Positions 12,962-17,145 of a stretch of 17,145 bases of DNA are shown here, piece after piece (the first letter of the stretch is position 1; the number at the start of each line of letters is the position of its first letter). Location: contig JAFGFR010000172.1 of assembly GCA_016930955.1 (NCBI GenBank), positions 1 to 17,145 of the forward strand, given 5' to 3'. The stretch is from Victivallales bacterium. GTDB taxonomy: Bacteria; Verrucomicrobiota; Lentisphaeria; Victivallales; JAADHT01. The notes under the pieces are model-generated. The model saw only the letters and a program-made list of their open reading frames with translations, made no database searches and was not told the DNA's origin. The position numbers and the translations under genes were made by a program.

Positions 12962-15268
12962 ATGATAAAAGCCTTAGCCAATAATTTCATTTTTACCTTC
13001 CACTCCAGACACACCAAAATCGCCTTTTTGTCGAGTGTCCTAATAGGCGGTTTTTGGGGTTACGCCTACTACATTTGTTTTTATCGCGTTTATGCCACAG
13101 AAACACTCTCATGCCAAGTCAGCCTAAGAAGTGGAGACAATTATTTGTTGCTTGGAACATTGACACTGGCAGGAATGTCGGCAGCGTATTATTTGCTCAC
13201 CTTTAAAAGACATTACGAGACAACACTCCAGTTTTCCCCTTACCTAATGAAGGCGATCTGGCCCTTCATTTGCTTTTTGCCGTTCGCCTTTGTCACGCCA
13301 AACTATTTTACAATAATTGTTTTCATATTCCTAAACGCCTTGGTAATCACAAGGGTTGGGTCACTAATGGCATACCCAACACCATCCAACAAACCCACTT
13401 TTTCGCTTAAGTCTTGGCAAGCCCTTTGTGTCGTAAGTGTATTAACTGCTGTATTTGTTCTCTACGGGTTCTTGATCCAATACAGGTTTTTCGGGAATCT
13501 TTATCTTGGACATTCCGACTGGTGCGGCTTCCTGATTGTAGCCAACAATACACTTAAAGGCAAGTGTTTCCTAGACAACGAAGGCATTAATTTTTTGGGC
13601 CACCATTTTATGCCTGCCGCCTTTCTGGTTATATGTGCCTACATATACCTATTCCGTTCAATAGGTGCCTTCTTCGTTCTTGCCAGCCTGGTCGTCTATG
13701 GTAGCGCACCGATATTATATTCCTACGCTGTAAAAAAGGGCCTTTCCCCCTTTTCATCACTGGTCTTGACAACAGCTTGGCTGCTGCAACCGTCTCTCGC
13801 CAATATGTTGCCAGCTATATTCTACGGGTTCCATGGAATATACGTGGTAATGCCTTTTTTGAGCCTCTACTTTCTTACCCTTGCACTCGGATACCGGAAA
13901 ACAGCATGGCTACTTATGATTTTTACCTTATTGATTCAAGAAACTGTTGCTATTTTTTGGGTCGGGCTAAGCATTGTTTATTTCCTTCAAAAAAAATATA
14001 GGCTTGCCGTATGGATGTTTGCCATAAGCACTATATATTTCTTCATCACCGTTAAATTGGTCATCCCTTGGATCGGGGAAAACAATTATCCTTACGCCGG
14101 CATGTATTATGGAGAACTGGGAAAATCAGCAACAGATATAGCCTTCAGCCTTCTGACAAACCCTTATGTCGTATTGACTAGGCTGCTGCGACTTGAAAAT
14201 GCGTTCCTTGTCTCTGTAATATTACTTCCCTTTGCCATCGCTCACATACGCTACCCGACATGGTTGATCGCAAGCACAGGCATCTTCGCAGGTATTTGCC
14301 TTAAAGATGATATCCAGCTCAGTTCAATAAATTCATGGTACCAGTCTGAGATTATGATTATCACCTTCATAAGCGCTGCCGCAGGGATGGTGTTGCTAGA
14401 ACCCGAAAGATCACAGGCATCAACTGGCAGATGGCTGAAATTCTATTCCTGGATCACGACTGGAGATACGAATAGGCAGCCCACGCCGAACATCATGGTT
14501 TGTTCTCTGCTGATTTCTTCGTTTTTATGCTTTTATTTTTTTAGTATCGGGTGCTACTTCGGCAAGAACTCTTGGGCAAAACATATCAATGCAACACAAT
14601 TTTTTGACGAGATAAATCAAATCAAATCTTTCATTCCAGAAAAAGCAAGCATTTCAGCTACCGACAGAATCGCCGCGCACTTTATTTTGCGAAACGAGGT
14701 TTTTCTATGCCCTTCGCCTGGCAAGGACTATATCCTTTTCGATCTAGAAGACCAACTGGGCAACTCTGCTTCTATCGAGGAGTTCCGAAAACAGATGCTA
14801 GAGTCACAGGAGTACAAGCTCATTTATTATGCTCCCACAGGAAATCATACTTTCCTTCTATTCAAAAAGGGTCAAATCACACACACAGCGGTACCTCTGC
14901 CAATAGTTGACTATAGCAATTGGCAGACACTGGGCATGCCTGTTAAGCTTGACACAGAAATACCAGTTCAGTGTAGAGTGATACAAAACAACCAAAAGCA
15001 ACATGAGATTACTCTACTCTTTCGTGTTATGGAACCAGTGAATCACGATGTGACTATCCATGTAGATGTAATTGCCGGCAATGGTGAGACATTACGCAAA
15101 AAAACCATTTCCTATGCTTTTGGAAACGGTATTCAACCCTTGTACCATTGCACTGAGGGTACGGTTTTCGAAATAAAACTTGACGTACCCCAAAATACAC
15201 ACTTTATGAATGTTTCATTAAAGCCTCGACATCCAGTGATAGGTTCAAATAATCTCTTGAGGGATTAA
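12962..15268 (+). CDS. DUF2079-family polytopic membrane protein (GT-C-like)
   Basis: A protein of 768 residues with about twelve hydrophobic segments between residues 20 and 535, then a soluble C-terminal part. The signature region GHSDWCGFLIVANNTLKGKC (about 180-199), followed by NFLGHHFMPAAFL, matches the DUF2079 pattern of an acidic residue and an HxxP motif in the first extracytoplasmic loops. IPEKASISATDRIAAHFILR (about 560-579) and YILFD are typical of the domain after the last membrane helix. DUF2079 proteins are thought to be GT-C-fold glycosyltransferases using lipid-linked sugars, but the substrate is unknown. Residues about 660-768 look like an added beta-rich domain. The gene is AT-richer than its neighbours: by hand count 24 G+C in the 60 bases from 13261, against 30 from 12241 and 36 from 15421. 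This suggests separate acquisition. It ends four bases before the MarR-type gene. Confidence 0.85.
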   Translation: MIKALANNFIFTFHSRHTKIAFLSSVLIGGFWGYAYYICFYRVYATETLSCQVSLRSGDNYLLLGTLTLAGMSAAYYLLTFKRHYETTLQFSPYLMKAIWPFICFLPFAFVTPNYFTIIVFIFLNALVITRVGSLMAYPTPSNKPTFSLKSWQALCVVSVLTAVFVLYGFLIQYRFFGNLYLGHSDWCGFLIVANNTLKGKCFLDNEGINFLGHHFMPAAFLVICAYIYLFRSIGAFFVLASLVVYGSAPILYSYAVKKGLSPFSSLVLTTAWLLQPSLANMLPAIFYGFHGIYVVMPFLSLYFLTLALGYRKTAWLLMIFTLLIQETVAIFWVGLSIVYFLQKKYRLAVWMFAISTIYFFITVKLVIPWIGENNYPYAGMYYGELGKSATDIAFSLLTNPYVVLTRLLRLENAFLVSVILLPFAIAHIRYPTWLIASTGIFAGICLKDDIQLSSINSWYQSEIMIITFISAAAGMVLLEPERSQASTGRWLKFYSWITTGDTNRQPTPNIMVCSLLISSFLCFYFFSIGCYFGKNSWAKHINATQFFDEINQIKSFIPEKASISATDRIAAHFILRNEVFLCPSPGKDYILFDLEDQLGNSASIEEFRKQMLESQEYKLIYYAPTGNHTFLLFKKGQITHTAVPLPIVDYSNWQTLGMPVKLDTEIPVQCRVIQNNQKQHEITLLFRVMEPVNHDVTIHVDVIAGNGETLRKKTISYAFGNGIQPLYHCTEGTVFEIKLDVPQNTHFMNVSLKPRHPVIGSNNLLRD

Positions 15269-15272
15269 CACT

Positions 15273-16097
15273 ATGACACAAATTGACAAGAACGAGCTGC
15301 TCGAGCTCGAGATACTCAGGCATGTCGAGACGACTCCACGCCTGAACAACCGAATGGCCGCGGCAAAGCTCGGCTGCAGCGTGAAGCTCGCACACGCTCT
15401 AATATCAAAAATGGTCGACCGCGGCCTGCTGCACGTGAAGAAACTCCACTCCCGAAGATGGGACTATTTCCTCACCCCGCACGGGATAGCCGAGAAAGGC
15501 CGACTGACCTACGAGTTCCTCGATTTCTCACTTAATTTCTACCACAATGCCAGAAAACACAGCTCGCTTACCTGCAGAAGACTCGCCGAGGCTGGCAAAA
15601 AAGAGATAGCCTTCCTCGGCACCGGCGACCTGGCTGAAATCGTCTATTTGGGTGTCAAGGAGTGGGGGCTCGAGCTGGTCGAGGTCTTCGATGGAAACAC
15701 CCCGAAAACATTCCTCGGACACCCCGTGCAACCGATCAAGGAACTGCCCGGCTCCAAGGCCGATGCCATTATCGTGTGCCTGTACGACAAGGCCAACCCG
15801 ATGCGGAAGGACTACCTCCCCGAAAACATTGTCAGGAAAAACAACATGTGCTGGATCTTCCAGGAAAACGAAGATCAGAAACCCAAGGATCCAGAACTCC
15901 ATACAAACACCACACCCATGAAGGAGCTCCTGAAAAAAAACAATCTGACTCTTTCCCCAGCCGAAAGAATGGCCAAATTCGAGGCACTGCAGAAAAACGC
16001 CCTGCAAAACATGTCCCCGGAAGGGAAAATAAGATTCACCCGACGAAACATGAGGAAAAGAGCAGTCCCAAGAAGTCCTGAAATTCTGAAGTCCTGA
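15273..16097 (+). CDS. EPS-associated MarR-type winged helix fused to a Rossmann-like domain
   Basis: A protein of 274 residues. Residues about 8-92 form a winged helix resembling the EPS-associated MarR-family regulators found in polysaccharide clusters: ILRHVETTPRLNNRMAAAKL, the recognition-helix segment VKLAHALISKMVDRGLL, then YFLTPHGIAEKGRLTYEFL. Residues about 110-172 read as a nucleotide-binding Rossmann unit, with EIAFLGTGDLAEIVYLG, a terminal FDGN, then KADAIIVCLYD. This is like the N-terminal domain of PglD-type or CoA-binding proteins. The rest (about 195-274) is charged and probably disordered. The role inferred is a regulator of neighbouring polysaccharide genes that senses a nucleotide or sugar nucleotide. 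GAGGG lies nine bases ahead of the ATG, at the end of the DUF2079 gene, so the two form an operon. The final residues SPEILKS are encoded by an 8-base tandem repeat. Confidence 0.85.
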   Translation: MTQIDKNELLELEILRHVETTPRLNNRMAAAKLGCSVKLAHALISKMVDRGLLHVKKLHSRRWDYFLTPHGIAEKGRLTYEFLDFSLNFYHNARKHSSLTCRRLAEAGKKEIAFLGTGDLAEIVYLGVKEWGLELVEVFDGNTPKTFLGHPVQPIKELPGSKADAIIVCLYDKANPMRKDYLPENIVRKNNMCWIFQENEDQKPKDPELHTNTTPMKELLKKNNLTLSPAERMAKFEALQKNALQNMSPEGKIRFTRRNMRKRAVPRSPEILKS

Positions 16098-16111
16098 AGT
16101 CCTGAAATTCT
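16072..16111 (+). repeat. Tandem array of five 8-base units
   Basis: Five contiguous units of the form GAARTYCT: GAAGTCCT (16072), GAAATTCT (16080), GAAGTCCT (16088), GAAGTCCT (16096) and GAAATTCT (16104). The array contains the last codons and the TGA of the MarR/Rossmann gene. Because 8 is not a multiple of 3, gain or loss of a unit upstream of the stop would change the reading frame. Confidence 0.85.
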
Positions 16112-16189
16112 AATGTTATCACAGCATCTCCCTTCACGGTTCCTCGTCGCCCTAATCTTTCGCCGGAGGCGATTCAAAACCCCATCTTG

Positions 16190-16220
16190 ATTCGCGTTCA
16201 TTCGCGTAATTCGCGGGCAG
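16190..16220 (+). repeat. Repeat family B, copy B4 (best preserved)
   Basis: Three ATTCGCG words at 16190, 16200 and 16209 (steps 10 and 9) are followed by GGCAGTCTTGATAAA. The segment CGGGCAGTCTTGA resembles the CGGGCAGTTTTGA within the family A core. It lies just ahead of the second nucleotidyltransferase gene, whose possible starts are at 16239 and 16251. A short hairpin TCGCC-GGA-GGCGA is at 16160-16172. Confidence 0.75.
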
Positions 16221-16238
16221 TCTTGATAAAATTATTCT

Positions 16239-16709
16239 ATGGTTTATCCGATGAAACTTTTGGAAGCGCTTAGAGACCACAGTGTCGAGTTCGTCATCAT
16301 CGGCGGTCATGCCGTGTGCTTCCACGGATACATAAGGACAACCGAGGACTTCGATATAATCATCAATCCAGATGACAGCAACAAGGAGAAACTATGTCAC
16401 GCCCTGTTTGCAATGAACGCTTGCTGGATAAGCGACGAGATTGACCCCGCCACAAACTCGGGAAAAACCATCCCGGTGTCGCTGGAATTCGTCAAAAACA
16501 ACCACCTTATGATGCTCTGCACAGACCACGGATACTTGGATGTCTTCGATTTCATCCCCGGCTTCCCGGATGTCTCTGTCGAGCAGATTTTCCAAGACAG
16601 CCAGGAGCTCAACGGCATGCGCTACGCCTCGCTAGAATGGCTCCTCAAAATCAAACGCAAATCCACCAAGCCACGCGACATCGAGGATATAGAACAACTA
16701 TCATCCTAA
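16239..16709 (+). CDS. Solitary minimal nucleotidyltransferase-fold protein (AbiEii/DUF6036-like)
   Basis: A protein of 156 residues with a complete minimal nucleotidyltransferase core: FVIIGGHAVCFHGYIRTTEDFDI (about 18-40), which includes the GG pair at 22-23 and the DxD aspartates at 37 and 39. A third-strand region YLDVFDFIPGF (about 99-109) may hold the third acidic residue. The C-terminal YASLEWLLKIKRKSTKPRDIEDIEQL is characteristic of this group, whose lysine and RxxD residues follow the catalytic lobe. Family members transfer nucleotides to protein or RNA, and many belong to toxin-antitoxin pairs (MNT-HEPN, AbiE). No partner gene is visible on either side within the window. Starts at 16239 and 16251 are both possible, with no Shine-Dalgarno sequence. 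The gene lies between repeat B4 and the hairpin/A1 region. Confidence 0.87.
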   Translation: MVYPMKLLEALRDHSVEFVIIGGHAVCFHGYIRTTEDFDIIINPDDSNKEKLCHALFAMNACWISDEIDPATNSGKTIPVSLEFVKNNHLMMLCTDHGYLDVFDFIPGFPDVSVEQIFQDSQELNGMRYASLEWLLKIKRKSTKPRDIEDIEQLSS

Positions 16710-16805
16710 ATCGAAAACAAATGCATAATGCCCCATGCCTTCAGCCACAAAAATCACAAAAGACACAAATGAGGGGAAGTTCTGGAGTGCTCGTCCTAAA
16801 ACATC

Positions 16806-16847
16806 GAGTGAATTCGTCGAGCCGTTTACGGCATGACTAATTCACTC
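16806..16847. repeat. Long hairpin, 13-base arms plus GC-rich inner stem
   Basis: GAGTGAATTCGTC (16806-16818) pairs with GACTAATTCACTC (16835-16847) at 12 of 13 positions. Inside, GCCG (16821-16824) pairs with CGGC (16829-16832) around a TTTA loop. The two stems are separated by an unpaired dinucleotide on each side. It lies about 100 bases after the nucleotidyltransferase stop and lacks a T-tract, so it is either a weak terminator or a DNA-level hairpin. Confidence 0.75.
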
Positions 16848-16879
16848 AATCTCAGTGTTCTTTATTTCTCTGTGTCTCC

Positions 16880-17039
16880 GTGCCTCCGCCCCAAACCTTT
16901 TGGCGGCAAGCTCTTTTGGCGCGAGTGCCACGCCGGAGCGGTCGGGACAGACCATACAGGTATGCCCGCTCACGCATCGGCGTGGCCTCGCATTCAAAAT
17001 AGCAGGCCGCGCGGCCACGGGTAGTCTTGAAATTGGCTC
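16880..17039 (+). repeat. Repeat family A, copy A1 (full form)
   Basis: It starts with GTGCCTCCGCC and a TTTTGGCGGC module (16880-16907). A second TTTTGGCGCGAGTGCCACGC follows (16914-16933), then CGGGACAGACCATACAGGTA at about 16944-16963. It ends with the 29-base core 17011-17039 (GCGGCCACGGG ... AAATTGGCTC). Copies A2 and A3 share these modules, with A3 lacking most of the middle. Confidence 0.75.
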
Positions 17040-17062
17040 TCTTTATAAAGATTTCGTATTAG

Positions 17063-17095
17063 CTACATTCAAGAGCGAAGTGCAACTTCATGTAG
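17063..17095. repeat. Nested inverted repeat
   Basis: CTACAT (17063-17068) pairs with ATGTAG (17090-17095). Inside, GAAGT (17077-17081) pairs with ACTTC (17085-17089) around GCA. The left side carries an eight-base bulge. Confidence 0.5.
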
Positions 17096-17105
17096 TTGAT
17101 TAACA

Positions 17106-17137
17106 TTGTCAATTGGTATATCTTTATTAATTGACAA
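17106..17137 (+). promoter_or_regulatory. Inverted repeat overlapping a consensus -35, probable operator
   Basis: TTGTCAATT (17106-17114) and AATTGACAA (17129-17137) are perfect complements 14 bases apart. The right arm contains TTGACA (17131-17136), a consensus -35 hexamer pointing right. A -10 would fall beyond the window end, so this is inferred to be the operator and promoter of a gene outside the window. Confidence 0.45.
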
Positions 17138-17145
17138 AAATTAAT

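Larger units (their letters stand above)
16710..17145. other. Gene-free 3' stretch with hairpins and repeat A1
   Basis: No gene is supported here. In order it holds CACAAATGAGGGGAAGTTC (16764, shared with 10879), a long hairpin (16806-16847), a CTCTGTGTCTCCGTGCCTCC word (16868-16887), repeat A1 (16880-17039) and a perfect palindrome CTTTATAAAG (17041-17050). These are followed by two further inverted repeats (17063-17095 and 17106-17137). The window ends within a probable promoter region for a gene beyond it. Confidence 0.65.

Noticed and set aside
17041..17145. Integron attC-like site from the nested inverted repeats
   Set aside because: No RYYYAAC/GTTRRRY pair in the right arrangement and no integrase gene in the window.
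1..17145. CRISPR array, tRNA or rRNA genes
   Set aside because: No regularly spaced identical repeats with unique spacers and no cloverleaf-like or rRNA-like sequence were seen. A covariance-model search would be the decisive check.

Overview
The window is bacterial chromosomal DNA with compact gene spacing, one operon-like run of plus-strand genes and a more disordered accessory half. Translation uses the standard bacterial code. Several genes have no visible Shine-Dalgarno sequence. The organism cannot be named from the sequence. A Gram-negative envelope is suggested by a lipoprotein-type peptide-binding protein, a membrane-anchored TPR protein and polysaccharide-type genes. The abundance of short word-like intergenic repeats reminds me of environmental PVC-type bacteria (Lentisphaerota or relatives), but that is only an impression.

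Left half (about 1-8650, plus strand): the tail of an unknown gene, a near-consensus promoter, then pyrD (class 1B dihydroorotate dehydrogenase), a Gfo/Idh/MocA sugar dehydrogenase resembling the WlbA/WbpB group, a large bitopic TPR protein, a peptide-type ABC solute-binding lipoprotein without its permease, a SpoU/TrmH RNA methyltransferase and a tRNA-dihydrouridine synthase. Dus runs head-on into a minus-strand gene for a small membrane-anchored coiled-coil protein, overlapping it by 96 bases.

Middle (9308-10937): a 670-base gene-free stretch holds a repeat copy, a promoter with a palindromic GTTAC/GTAAC operator and a second repeat type. It is followed by an ERCC4/XPF-type nuclease with a helix-hairpin-helix tail, then about 290 bases dense in short repeats.

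Right half (10938-17145): an accessory region with a glycan flavour. A two-gene module (unknown protein plus DUF6036/AbiEii-like nucleotidyltransferase) is coupled by an ATGA overlap to the C-terminal part of a GT-C glycosyltransferase. Next come an AT-richer DUF2079 membrane protein, an EPS-type MarR winged-helix/Rossmann fusion, a second solitary nucleotidyltransferase, and a terminal stretch with long hairpins and another repeat copy.

The most unusual theme is two dispersed repeat families. Family A has a 29-base core in three copies, at 4836, 9477 and 17011. Family B has three CGCG words at a fixed 10-then-9 spacing in four copies, at 6761, 9805, 10634 and 16190. They share a right-hand segment, and together with an 8-base tandem array they reach into the ends of coding genes: the start of the peptide-binding protein, and the stops of the nuclease and the MarR-type regulator.
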